Assembly: GCA_015698045.1 (NCBI GenBank)
Contig: BLAL01000238.1
Span: 186,001-250,000, forward strand
Reading direction: 5' to 3'
DNA length: 64,000 nt
Source of the DNA: Rhizophagus clarus
Lineage: Eukaryota > Glomeromycota > Glomeromycetes > Glomerales > Glomeraceae
The position numbers were made by a program, and so were the translations under genes. Shown here one piece after another: positions 22,358 to 32,132 of the stretch. Within the stretch, counting starts at the first letter, position 1, and each line of letters starts with the position of its first letter. Under the pieces are notes generated by a model. That model did not search any database. It saw only the letters and a list, made by a program, of their open reading frames with translations, and was not told the DNA's origin.

Positions 22358-23869
22358 ATGTCGTCAAACCTTGAATTATTGGAACAACGCATTGCCAACC
22401 TTGAAGCTGAAAAAGACGAGCTTAAGGGCGAGAATGATGAGCTTAAGAATGAGAATGCGAAATTGAAACGGATTATTGAGGAGAATGCCAGGCGTGATGC
22501 TGAGCTTAAAGCCGAATTAGCCAAATTAAGACATGATTTCGATTCCTCCAACCTCACGAGGCCTCAGCAACCCCAGCATGTTACTAATGTGCAGAACTCA
22601 TGCTCTGTTGAAGAAGATATATCTTCAGCTAAGCCCGAGAGACGCTTCGCTTCGAATGATATACCTGATCTTGTAATAGACCAGCGTGTAGCTGATAACG
22701 CGGACATCGAGTCAATGGACACTTTCTTAGATGAGACATTTAAGAAAAGCGTTAGTGATGGGTTTAGGCAGAAGAATAGGGAAAAGAAATTGTTGCATGA
22801 ATCAGCTACCCAGGACTTATCTGGTGTTTCAAATGAGACCACCTCTTCTGTAATAAAGGACGAAAAATCTCAATCACATAAGAAGAGGGAAGCGGAGAAT
22901 ATTGTACAGGATGTGTTTGATTTCACAGCCACTTCGGCACCTGAGAAAAATCATATGACTGAAATTTCCATGACGGCCCGTCACGAAAAATCTGATATGG
23001 ATAATCCCCCAAATATATTACAAAATCTAGCCTGCTTAATCCAAGAAGCATGGGATGCGAAAGATGAAGCAATTCTAGCTAACCAAAAAGAATTATTGTG
23101 TTGGTGTTCCTATATTGTAGAATTCAATAAAAAGACCACAGAGTTTATGACCGAGTATAAAATTGGCGAGAAAAAAGCGAAAGGTATGATTTATGACAAT
23201 CTTATTAAACTCCTTCGTCCTGGTACTAAACGTAACACATTACTAAAACAAACTCAGAGAGCAAGAGACATATACAAATTATTTGAGAAAATAGGAATTG
23301 ATAAAATTAAGTATATCACAACGTATAGTGCGAATTCTATATCGGAATTATCTGATAGTCTAATTCAAACTATTGTTGATTATTTCTCCAAGAATCCAAA
23401 CACTGAATTACCAGATGATCGGGATGGCACTATTATCGATTTCGAAGAGGATATTTCGAATGATCAGGATAATGTATTGGAGGAGCAAGCAAAACCCTTG
23501 GTTTCAGCAACGCGGGCTGAGGTAAGCATTTCAACTGCACCTATTCCATTAACTCATGTCTCCAATTCTACAGGTGATTCCTCCAGCTCGAAAAAATTGG
23601 ATACCAAGGTAAAGGTGGTGCCACCTATTCCTCAACCCGAGACTCTAGTCCATGACCGATCCTATTTTCGCAAAAAGATATTGGATCAATATCCTAATCT
23701 ATATAGAGAATTTATTAGTGAAAATTTCGATTATTATGGCATTACCGATGAGACATCATGTCCATTATGCAAGTTAGATCATAATGATGAAGAAAGTATA
23801 GAAGGTAGATATAAGGCTGGATCCTATTTTGTTAGATGTGAACAGCGCGAAATTGAGATAGTTGCGTAA
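22358..23869 (+). CDS. Long coiled-coil protein with Glomeromycete helical domain and C-terminal zinc module
   Basis: The 503-residue frame is intact. Residues 1-65 form a leucine-zipper-like coiled coil (LEQRIANLEAEKDELKGEND). A helical domain at about 225-345 (KTTEFMTEYKIGEKKAKGMI, then YKLFEKIGIDKIKYI) matches the C-terminal part of the RING protein at 27825. The C-terminus has a zinc module CPLCKLDH (C468, C471, H475) with a later Cys, as in the element primase and in the next gene, preceded by a helix with YPNLYREFI. It could bind the element's replication intermediates. Function unknown. Confidence 0.6.
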   Translation: MSSNLELLEQRIANLEAEKDELKGENDELKNENAKLKRIIEENARRDAELKAELAKLRHDFDSSNLTRPQQPQHVTNVQNSCSVEEDISSAKPERRFASNDIPDLVIDQRVADNADIESMDTFLDETFKKSVSDGFRQKNREKKLLHESATQDLSGVSNETTSSVIKDEKSQSHKKREAENIVQDVFDFTATSAPEKNHMTEISMTARHEKSDMDNPPNILQNLACLIQEAWDAKDEAILANQKELLCWCSYIVEFNKKTTEFMTEYKIGEKKAKGMIYDNLIKLLRPGTKRNTLLKQTQRARDIYKLFEKIGIDKIKYITTYSANSISELSDSLIQTIVDYFSKNPNTELPDDRDGTIIDFEEDISNDQDNVLEEQAKPLVSATRAEVSISTAPIPLTHVSNSTGDSSSSKKLDTKVKVVPPIPQPETLVHDRSYFRKKILDQYPNLYREFISENFDYYGITDETSCPLCKLDHNDEESIEGRYKAGSYFVRCEQREIEIVA

Positions 23870-24007
23870 TCTCATTGCTTTACAATAGTCTGGGCAACTT
23901 TTTGGGGTGATAATCTATCTGGGAATTTTAATCTTTTTTTTTCGAATGAATAGGTCTATATGAGAAAAAAAGGATTTAAATTGATTTGCAGTTATATAAA
24001 AAGGAAA

Positions 24008-24562
24008 ATGGCTGAGACTGATAAAATACTAACCCCCGAATATCTGGATTGGCATGCCAAATTAAGTGGGTTACCAAGCGTTTTGACAGATAAGTTTCGT
24101 ACCAAATTATACAAAATATATAAAAAAGAAACTGGGCATGAGCCATGGCAACTATCAGAAGTACATAAATCAGAAGTCATAAATTCACCAGAAAACAAAG
24201 TATCCTATTTATCTTCTTCTGAGCAATGTGAAGAAAAAGGGCCTATAACTTTTGAAGTCAGACCTGATCCAGAATTAATTACCAAATCTGTCTTAGAGCA
24301 CTTCCCATACTTGAAATTTGGAAATAGTTTCAGAGGGATTGATAATTATGATTTTACATCACCTCAGCCGTGGAGTTCACCATGTCCTATTTGTGATGGA
24401 ATACATGGGAATTATGGATTACATGGCTCATGGTACTGCGAAAATGGGAATCGGCTCCCTTATGATCCTGAATTAGCAAGGTTATATTCCCAAGATAAGT
24501 TGGAATATTGTCTTACCTGCAACACTTCAAGCAATAAACTCAAGTTCGCAATAGTAGCATAA
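24008..24562 (+). CDS. Zinc-module protein related to the primase zinc domain
   Basis: The start at ATG 24008 is preferred over the upstream ATG 23960 because it follows a T-rich leader and TATATAAAA-like sequence. Residues 20-45 are helical; the last 60 residues carry CPICDGIH (C126, C129, H133), GSWYCENG and YCLTCN, a zinc module of the same build as those in 22358-23869 and in the primase. Like that neighbour it has a preceding helix (VLEHFPYLKFGNS) and ends with the same residues IVA. The two adjacent genes are likely products of a tandem duplication followed by loss of the coiled coil. Function unknown. Confidence 0.6.
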   Translation: MAETDKILTPEYLDWHAKLSGLPSVLTDKFRTKLYKIYKKETGHEPWQLSEVHKSEVINSPENKVSYLSSSEQCEEKGPITFEVRPDPELITKSVLEHFPYLKFGNSFRGIDNYDFTSPQPWSSPCPICDGIHGNYGLHGSWYCENGNRLPYDPELARLYSQDKLEYCLTCNTSSNKLKFAIVA

Positions 24563-24795
24563 TTTATAAATCTTATTATTATCATGTATAACAAGCTATT
24601 GTATTTATTTTTTTCATCGCTCATTAATAAAGTACCGTGAATATTCTTCTCGCTTATCACCTGATATCTCGAGACTGTGACGCGCGTCACGATCTCTAAG
24701 TTCAGCACTTTTTTTATATGAAGTATTGTAAGGCATGATTTTTGTAATCTGGTGTGGCAGATATCTGTAGCTGATCAACTGATGAGGATCAATCC

Positions 24796-24803
24796 GTGCG
24801 ACA
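24796..24803 (+). promoter_or_regulatory. GTGCGACA motif, copy 4, upstream of the Crinkler ATPase gene
   Basis: GTGCGACA lies 110 bp upstream of ATG 24913, followed by a TATATACTGTATATACC region that may be the core promoter. Confidence 0.5.
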
Positions 24804-24912
24804 ATCGATTTCTTCTTATATACTGTATATACCAATCAGTTCTAAAATTTCCTTTCTTTTTCTTTCGTACGAGTTGTGAAACCAATTATTGCACAAAAAA
24901 ATCACAAATAGT

Positions 24913-26934
24913 ATGTCTTCGACATTGGCTTCTACCTCTGCTTCAACTAATGTTCGTCAAGAATTTAACCGCCTCTCCCTCGTGGAATCTGGAATCACGG
25001 AGGATGAATTTGGTGATTTACTGGCTTATATCACAAACAACCCTAACAAGATACCTGATATTGAAGAAAACCTCAAGTACGGCTCTGATAAAGTTAAGGT
25101 TAAATATCTGAGGAAGTTATTAGATTCTGGTATGTTTCACATAATATAACTTCGTTATTTTTGTGCTGTGTCATTTTTCGTCTTCTGTCATATTCGCCAA
25201 TAATACCGAATACTTACTTATTCTTGTGCTTTTCTTTCCTGCTTCTTATCGTCAAACCCGCCCAAAAAACACATTCGCGTTATCGCAGAGCAACCCGGTG
25301 CTAGTGGTAAGTGAGTCGTAATAATTTTGGTCAACGCGAGTGGACGTGCGTCTGTTTGATTTTTACTGTTTATTTCTTAATTTATAGCTAAAAGAACACG
25401 CGAGAATAGTATTATATCGACAGAAGGACCATTACACCCGCATGAGGGTGCTCTGATGCTTCCCGTATACACAAGAGACATCTTTAAAGAAGTAACATCT
25501 GGAATTTACGGAGGGAAATCATACATTATTCATGGCCCATATCAAAGCGGAAAGACAACTTTTTTGCTAGAACTCAAGGAAACAATCAGGAGCCAAAGCT
25601 CAAATTTAAAATATTTCTCAATGCCAGAAATCAAGGGTGACACATTAGAAAATAAAAGACGGGGATTTTTCAAGTTCATATCATACAGGATCTTTAAGGA
25701 AGTACTCACTGAAACGGAAACTATCGACAAGATTTCAGAACTAGAGATTCCTTATTATGTTCTTATTGATGAATTTCAATATATCTTCACAGATAATGAG
25801 CTCCTTAATGTGACTAAAGACTTCTTCCAAAACATTTCAAGCTCAAAAGTACGTTATGTTGCTGTGGGTACCTTTATTCTTGTGGATTTGTTGAATGATG
25901 ATGGAGAACTCATTTCACCTTTTAACAAGGCTTCATTCAAATTAATGAATCTATTTGACCGTAGAGAAATGGGTGAGATCTTTAAACAATATCAATTAAA
26001 CTTAAGTGAGTCCGGTGTCCCATCTAGTTTGACAGCTGAAATTATAAAAGAGTCTTGTGGTCACCCGGCGTCTTTCATGATTTTGTTAAAGCTTTATCAT
26101 GATTTGCGACCAACTGTCAATAAGTGGGGGATAAAGTTGCAAGAAAGGCTTACTGAGTATATGAATGGAACTCATATTAAGATAAAACATGAAATAAATC
26201 GTATGGATGATGATGAAAAACAATATCTTCGCGGTCTTGTAGAATACATGGCAGATCATTGGTACATGGATTTAAGTGATTTAACTGCACTCGATGACAC
26301 TGTTAAAAAATTACTTAACTTCGGAATTCTTAACATTATGGACACAAATTCAGTTGGTTTTACAAGCTGTATTATTTTGCGTGTTTGTATTGATACACTT
26401 TTTTCTAAACCTTCAAGTTCTCCTGGATTAGAAGATGATATTTCATGTGACCCTGTTGATTTACTAATGCTTGGATTAAGTTATATTGAACCTACTATTG
26501 TTGCTGATAACAGAGTTCTGAATAAAGAAGGCGTGGGGGAAAGGATTATGCAAGCATCACTTTTTTGTATCTTTAATGACTTATTGCCTAGACCAAAGAT
26601 GTGCTTACTTGAGGTGAGAGCCAAAGGTAGAGAACGGCTCGATTTGATGATAGTTGATGGAGACAAGAATTTGGTAGCTTATTCATTTAAAAGTAATAAA
26701 ACATCCGAATCTGACTTCAAGGACCCATTAAGGCAGGCTCTAAGTTATGCTAATCACTATGGTATGGATATAAACCTTGTCAACTTCTATCCAAGCGGTT
26801 ATTACCTTAATTATGTTCATGCTCCAAAAGAAATCTTTTTAATTAATGTCGCACACAATACTACATGCACACAATTTACAATTACATTGCCATCAGAGCC
26901 TAGTTACACTCAAGTAGTTAACGTAAATAGTTAA
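24913..26934 (+). CDS. Crinkler-type P-loop ATPase with C-terminal nuclease-like domain, three exons
   Basis: Exons are 24913-25129, 25289-25306 (an 18-nt microexon) and 25388-26934; this is the only combination that keeps phase and gives 593 residues. The ATPase has Walker A GPYQSGKTT (K134) and Walker B VLIDEFQ (D206, E207). The C-terminal part (LLEVRAKGRERLDLMIVDGD, then AYSFKS) resembles the restriction-endonuclease-like domain paired with this ATPase in Crinkler proteins, though the catalytic Lys position is not certain. The gene is intact, unlike most neighbours. Crinklers are secreted or nuclear effectors in oomycetes and are numerous in Glomeromycetes. No signal peptide is visible at this N-terminus. 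It is probably host-derived cargo. Confidence 0.75.
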
Positions 26935-27424
26935 AATATCAACAAAATCTGTTTCTGAACAGAATAAGTGCAAATATGCATATTATTTAGCATGTATAGT
27001 TTTCATTTTGTACTGCGAATTATTAAAAAATAAAAGATTTTTATCTATATCTAATTCATGATTTTTTTAATGTGTAGAACAATTTTGTATATCAGAAAAA
27101 ATACACACAATGTAAAATACTAACTTAACATGATCGCAAATAATTTCTTTTGGCAAAGGTGATTGGCATATACAAATAAAACATGAATGTGACTAAATTT
27201 TCTGTCTCAACCATACTATTACTTTGCCTCAGACATCTAGCAAGAAAAAATTACCTGATGTAAAGATGAGTGCATTATTACCTAACAAACCTGACTTCTG
27301 GCCTGATGATAGAGCGATTCCCTTGGACCTTGTCACGTGGACCGATCACCTGAAATGCTCCAGGAAAATTCTTGCCAAAGAATAAGGGCTGTGCGACATG
27401 TAAGGTGCATTATTTTTTTAAAAA
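26935..27424. other. Intergenic, no gene seen
   Basis: AT-rich in its first half. The second half contains CACGTGGACCGATCACCTGAA and a GTGCGACA motif at 27391-27398, sequence similar in wording to the leaders at about 18960-19003. It is probably a displaced promoter fragment. Confidence 0.5.
27391..27398 (+). promoter_or_regulatory. GTGCGACA motif, copy 5
   Basis: GTGCGACA shortly upstream of a truncated coiled-coil coding fragment. Confidence 0.35.
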
Positions 27425-27681
27425 GTGTTATAGAATCTGAGCTTGCCTTACATAGAGAAGAAAATGCCAGACTTATGGCTAAGATAACTGGGCTCGAGTT
27501 CAAGAAAGCTGAGCTTATAGAAAGAGTCGCGAAATTGGAAGAAAAGCAGTTGGAGAACGTAGTAATAAAAAACTTATTACATGCGTCATGCGAAAAATAT
27601 AATCATATCAATAAAACAGGGTATAAATATTTTTTCCAGCAATCATTATTTCGCATATGGGATTGGGGATATCTATGCTAA
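27425..27681 (+). pseudogene. Truncated coiled-coil gene fragment
   Basis: The translated segment ESELALHREENARLMAKITG continues into LERVAKLEE-type heptads and then stops making sense after about 45 residues. It resembles the N-terminal coiled coil common in Glomeromycete repeat proteins, and that of 22358-23869 in style. There is no proper start; the fragment is joined directly to promoter-like sequence. Confidence 0.4.
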
Positions 27682-27824
27682 TCATGAAGTCATCATTATT
27701 GATTTAGGATTAAAATGTGGTGCGTAATTGCCAATGAGGATCTGTGGATCGCTTGACCCTGCGGGATTTACCAGTGTTATATAAAGCAGGACAGTTGGCT
27801 ATAAGTCTGGTAAGTTAAACCAAT

Positions 27825-29009
27825 ATGACGGGCACAGAATCGACCAAAGATTCATCTTACCAAATCCCAGAGAGACCCCACCCATCTCTTACCAACTATA
27901 GAAACTTCGCATATAGTATCCTGAAGTATCTCGAGGATGATATGGTTGGGAATAAAGAAATTCCGGAACTAGAACTGTGTTCCGAATGTACGATGAATAT
28001 TTTGTCATTACCCATAAAGGCGCTCACAATCCTCTCTTGCGGACATATTTTTCACAGGTCATGTATTGAAAAGCAACTTCTACATACCAAACCAAGCACC
28101 TGTCCATTCCCTGATTGTGGGAAGAATGTCGATATTATTGTGGACCCAAGTTTTATTAGGAGAGGTTCACAATCATCCCAATCAAGCGGAATTTCAGCCA
28201 TTTCTAATGTGATTAGTGAAAAGTTTGTCCTGAATTCGCCAGCTATACCCGAAGATCTAATGGAGGGTATCGAGGATTCCGCAATTCCACGAAATCAGCT
28301 ATTATGTGCAAAATGTCTTGAAGAAATTACTGCAGATTTCCCGAAAGATACTGTCTTTTTATCCTGCAAACACGCCATGCATTATGATTGCATTGGCAAT
28401 CCTCACAAAAAGTGTCCTACCTGCTCAGGCGAAGATTTGGTGATGTTTCCAGTAGAACAGGCTTCGAGAACCACCCAGAAAAAATGATCTAATGACTCAA
28501 CCGAAAAATCCTCTAGCAAAAAAGCCAAAAAAAATGGTGGGAAGATCATGTTAGAAAAACTTATTGAAGAATTAATTTCTGAAACATCACAAGATCCAGA
28601 AATTGCGAAAGAGGGGATCCCCCCTTTGGAATCGGGTAGCGGAACTTTCTTTGATTTGTACAATGCAATCGACGTTATGGAGGGGCAGGAAGAGGTCGCT
28701 AAACGGGCTGTCATCAAATCATATTTTAATTTTGGAAAAGCGCTTAATGATCAATTTAGCCACTACTTGAAAACTAATCCCAAACGTACAGCTCAAGCAC
28801 TAGTCAATCAAGAAGTTCGAAAACAGCTTCCAGATTCAGTTAGTGATGACTTACTTCGGAAGAAAAAAGAATGGGCTCTAAAGATTTATGATCTTTTTAG
28901 TGAAATAGGAGAGCATATGATTCAAAGGATTAAATCTTTCTCAGTATCAACTATAGCAAAATTAAGCCAGGATGATATTGACCATATCTTGGTCAAGTTT
29001 GCGAAATAA
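27825..29009 (+). pseudogene. Double RING-finger protein with Glomeromycete helical domain, one in-frame TGA
   Basis: Two RING-like zinc domains are visible: the first with C52, C55, C72, H74, H77, C80, C93 and C98, the second with C161, C164, C181, H183, H186, C189, C197 and C200. That suggests an E3 ubiquitin ligase. After TGA 28485-28487 the same frame continues with a Lys-rich linker and a helical domain (about residues 290-390: WALKIYDLFSEIGEHMIQRI, then LSQDDIDHILVKF) that matches the middle of 22358-23869. The stop is one C-to-T from CGA. It may cooperate with the F-box gene in redirecting ubiquitination, which is inference. Confidence 0.7.
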
Positions 29010-29400
29010 TATTATTTACTGTGCCATACACGTGACATTGTGAACTCGGTTCACATTCTCTGAAATAAATTTGATATGTAAATAGACCCTTAAGAGATCC
29101 GCATATATATATAATAATAAAGTTCTGGGCTTTTCTCTTTTTTTAATTCATAAATGTGCTTATCGAATAAATAAAATCATGAGGGATCCGCAAACTAATC
29201 CTTTCTTCTTACTATAGTTCCTGGAACTCTCCTAGAACTATCGAGGAACTGACAGGGAACTGGGGAGGAATAAAAATGAATTCGGATTTATTATAGTGTA
29301 TAATATTGCTATAAATTACTATTGGTCTTTTAAAATCGTTTAAACACTATAAAACATTAAATTGCTATAAATCGTTATAAATCGTTATAAATCGTTTAAT
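29010..29400. other. Intergenic with GGAACT repeats
   Basis: Bases 29216-29270 repeat the GGAACT-rich wording of both TIRs (CTGGAACTCTCCTAGAACT, then GAACTGACAGGGAACTGG). After it come short tandem units ATAAATCGTT (29370-29398) just before the next gene. No gene is seen. Confidence 0.5.
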
Positions 29401-30396
29401 ATGTCAGGAACTTATATTAACAGACCAAGGCCTAATAAGTGGATTGGGATAATTATAGACAAATATTATAATAAAACCGTGCCTAAACCCATCAATCTTC
29501 GCTCTGGATATGATATAGAGTATATTAGAAATAGATATCAATTTCCCGATAAATTCGAAAAGATGATTGAGGTTGAAAAAATATATGATAATTTATCTAT
29601 TATTGGTTTGTATGAAACTCCACAGCAATGGGCTATTCGTGTAAGAAACACTTTGCAAGTATTAATTGCTGAAGGCTATGAAAGCTATTATCATCTATTC
29701 TGCCTTTTCAGATCATCTAGGCAAGGAATAACAAAGACATATTATTCTACCTATGAAGTGAAAGAACTTGTCATTGGTTATCATAGACCTAATATTCATA
29801 ATAGCAAAATGGCTATTTGTTTCGATTGTTGGAAATTGGCAAAGATCCCTGATGTAAAGCCGAAAAAGACATATTTTGCTGGATGGGAAAGATATGGGTA
29901 TGAGATTGAGCCTGAAGACTTGATGAAACATCATTGGGATAACGAATGTTCTAAAGCTAAAACTGAAGATGGAAGTGCTCAGCTTATCCAAAGAGCTTAT
30001 AGAAATTATAGGAAGAGGCCCATTTCATTAGCAAAACAAGTTTGAGAGGCGGTTAGAAATGATAATACTCCTAGGAAAAAAAAGTTTCTTGACATGCCTA
30101 GTAGAGAAATTTATTGCACTGTAAACTTGGATATATGGTATTCTATTAATGGATCATATAGACCTTATAATGTCCCGCTAGATCAATTTTATGATTATAT
30201 AAGTTATTCAAAGCATAAGAGACGCCAATTATCTGATAGATTAGCCATAGTAAGAAATCAAATACAATCCAAATATACTGCACCTGAGTTTAGAAATCTT
30301 TGGAACGATCGATTAAAGATATCTAATATTTCTAGCAGTACTACTTTGAATGATCTTGTTAAAGCATACTTCGATAATATACGAAAAAATGCATGA
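29401..30396 (+). pseudogene. IQ-motif protein with Cys/His pair, one in-frame TGA
   Basis: Residues about 155-190 contain CFDCWK and HHWDNEC, a possible zinc site; residues 195-210 (AQLIQRAYRNYRKR) form an IQ motif that would bind calmodulin-like proteins. TGA at 30043-30045 (one C-to-T from CGA) is followed at once by the same frame to 30396. Repeated IQ-type proteins are common in Glomeromycetes, so this is probably cargo. The role of the second half (YCTVNLDIWYSI) is unknown. Confidence 0.55.
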
Positions 30397-30502
30397 AGAA
30401 AATAGACTTATATCTTTCAACCGATCATTAGTATTATATAGGAGTCCAGCCCACATCTTCTATAGTATGAAGCTTTGGCGAGAACTGTTTTAAATTGGTG
30501 AT

Positions 30503-30748
30503 TTACTCTACTTCTATTGACCTCCCCCCATATTTAGCCAAACACAACTTATAGTTTATTTTTTTGCGAAATAAATAGCTATATAATTTACATACATGAT
30601 CGCCTAGTAAAATTGTAAAATGCTTATTGCATGATCTACCTCCAATGATCACGCGATCAGAGCCTAACCAATCTCCTTGCAGATATGACGCAATCCGTGA
30701 TATAAGCGCGTAAAAATAGTACCTATCAACTATAGATGAATTTTGCAT
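30503..30748 (-). CDS. Possible 81-residue protein
   Basis: An open frame starts at 30748, 34 bp from the divergent start at 30783. It is mixed hydrophobic and basic with scattered cysteines (RSCNKHFTILLGDHVCKLY). No family was recognised. The close divergent arrangement favours a real gene, but the evidence is thin. Confidence 0.35.
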   Translation of the reverse strand: MQNSSIVDRYYFYALISRIASYLQGDWLGSDRVIIGGRSCNKHFTILLGDHVCKLYSYLFRKKINYKLCLAKYGGRSIEVE

Positions 30749-30782
30749 ACAAACTTTTTTTGCACAAATTATATCTAATAAA

Positions 30783-31340
30783 ATGTTCTATTCTGACTAT
30801 AAACATATTATTGATAGACTACCCAAAAGTCTTGTCAAGAGAGCGTGTGAGAGACTTCTACACCACTCCAAAGATCCTGTCCCATTAGAAGCTATTTCTG
30901 AGAAGTCTGAACGAATTGAAGGATATTTGAGGCATACATTAGAGGTTTATGAGAATTCATTAAATAGGAAACGCAGAAATATGGCTCAGAAAAAAGTATT
31001 GCATCCCCGAAGCTGGCCAGAATGTAATGTTTCCCCAGCATTACCAGCTTTATACGTTGTAGATAGCGGAGTCCAAACGGACAATAGTGCCTGTAATCAT
31101 GAAGAGGAGAATAATCGTCGGGTGGTGAATGAGCTTAAAGTACTATCCCAGCACCTGCTCGATTATAGACAAACTTTTGAGAAATTTATGCTAGATATAG
31201 AAAATGAATATAAGGAGCGGAATAATGCGAATAAGAAATTGCGAGGCGAAATTTGGGACCTAAAGTTGCAGGTGCAGGAGGCAGAAAAAGAGCTGGCATC
31301 TATGAAGTCGGATTCTATTCATTCAGCTTCAAAATTTTAA
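30783..31340 (+). CDS. Coiled-coil protein, unknown
   Basis: The 185-residue frame is intact. The last 75 residues form a coiled coil ([38 protein letters not shown]). The N-terminal half is basic and helical. It converges on the ATPase gene and overlaps its 3' end by 12 bp, a compact arrangement suggesting that both are element genes. It could be a structural or scaffold protein. Confidence 0.55.
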   Translation: MFYSDYKHIIDRLPKSLVKRACERLLHHSKDPVPLEAISEKSERIEGYLRHTLEVYENSLNRKRRNMAQKKVLHPRSWPECNVSPALPALYVVDSGVQTDNSACNHEEENNRRVVNELKVLSQHLLDYRQTFEKFMLDIENEYKERNNANKKLRGEIWDLKLQVQEAEKELASMKSDSIHSASKF

Positions 31341-32066
31341 TGGCGCATCCCAACCCAGTCTAATCGCTAATGGATCGTCTACTGGTTTAGTGAAATCGAA
31401 GACCACAAAATTTCGATCTCGCAGGTGCTTGTCAATAATCTTGGATGCTTTTTTGGGGTTATCTGTGTATTGATGCACAATACGGCTAATATCGTCCCGA
31501 CTACCACTCCCTCGACATAGGGCTAAATGCGTAATATTTTCACAGATTATTTTAGGAGTTTGCGTATACTTCTGACTCACATATATACTCGATATTTCTT
31601 GATGTCGTCCGCTAATGAAATATGGGACAATCTGATCCTGAATCTTTTTTGATTCAGCGCAAAGGTCTTCAAATACAACAACTGTATTTCTATCTGAGGA
31701 AAACTTAGTTACATCTGGAATAGCGTTCGCCTTTAATGCCTGAAATGTAACATTCTCCCGAGTCGCTTCTGGAGCATTTGCAAATATCTTATAACAGTTT
31801 TTGACCAATGCCCATTTCGGTTCATGAATATGCTTTCTGATAAGGACCAGATCATCATTCTTAACATATCTTTCTCCTTTTCTTTTCTTATGTAATCGCT
31901 GGATTTTATTACCAAGAAAAAGATTAAGGATCATATTGGTCTTTCCACTATCAGATCCACCGCAGATTAATAGACGAAAAGGAAATGCAGGACTTGCAGG
32001 GTGATTGATGTTCTTCATACTTTTAATCTCATCGAGATGATAAATATAATATTCCATTCTTCTCAT
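31329..32066 (-). CDS. A32/FtsK-type DNA packaging ATPase
   Basis: This is the Maverick and large-DNA-virus packaging ATPase. Walker A is GGSDSGKT (G36-T43) and Walker B is VVVFED (D134). The following segment ([20 protein letters not shown]) matches the arrangement of the A32 family, and the length (245 residues) is normal. The frame has no stop, in contrast to the integrase and polymerase. In related elements it pumps DNA into a capsid, so its presence implies a virion-like stage for the element's ancestors. It lies between the coiled-coil gene and the integrase, in the same direction as the integrase. Confidence 0.87.
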   Translation of the reverse strand: MRRMEYYIYHLDEIKSMKNINHPASPAFPFRLLICGGSDSGKTNMILNLFLGNKIQRLHKKRKGERYVKNDDLVLIRKHIHEPKWALVKNCYKIFANAPEATRENVTFQALKANAIPDVTKFSSDRNTVVVFEDLCAESKKIQDQIVPYFISGRHQEISSIYVSQKYTQTPKIICENITHLALCRGSGSRDDISRIVHQYTDNPKKASKIIDKHLRDRNFVVFDFTKPVDDPLAIRLGWDAPLKF

Positions 32067-32132
32067 TTTGATAGGCCACTGAATTACTATATACTATAAA
32101 ATGTCTGAACATTATTTCCCAAATCATGCGAC

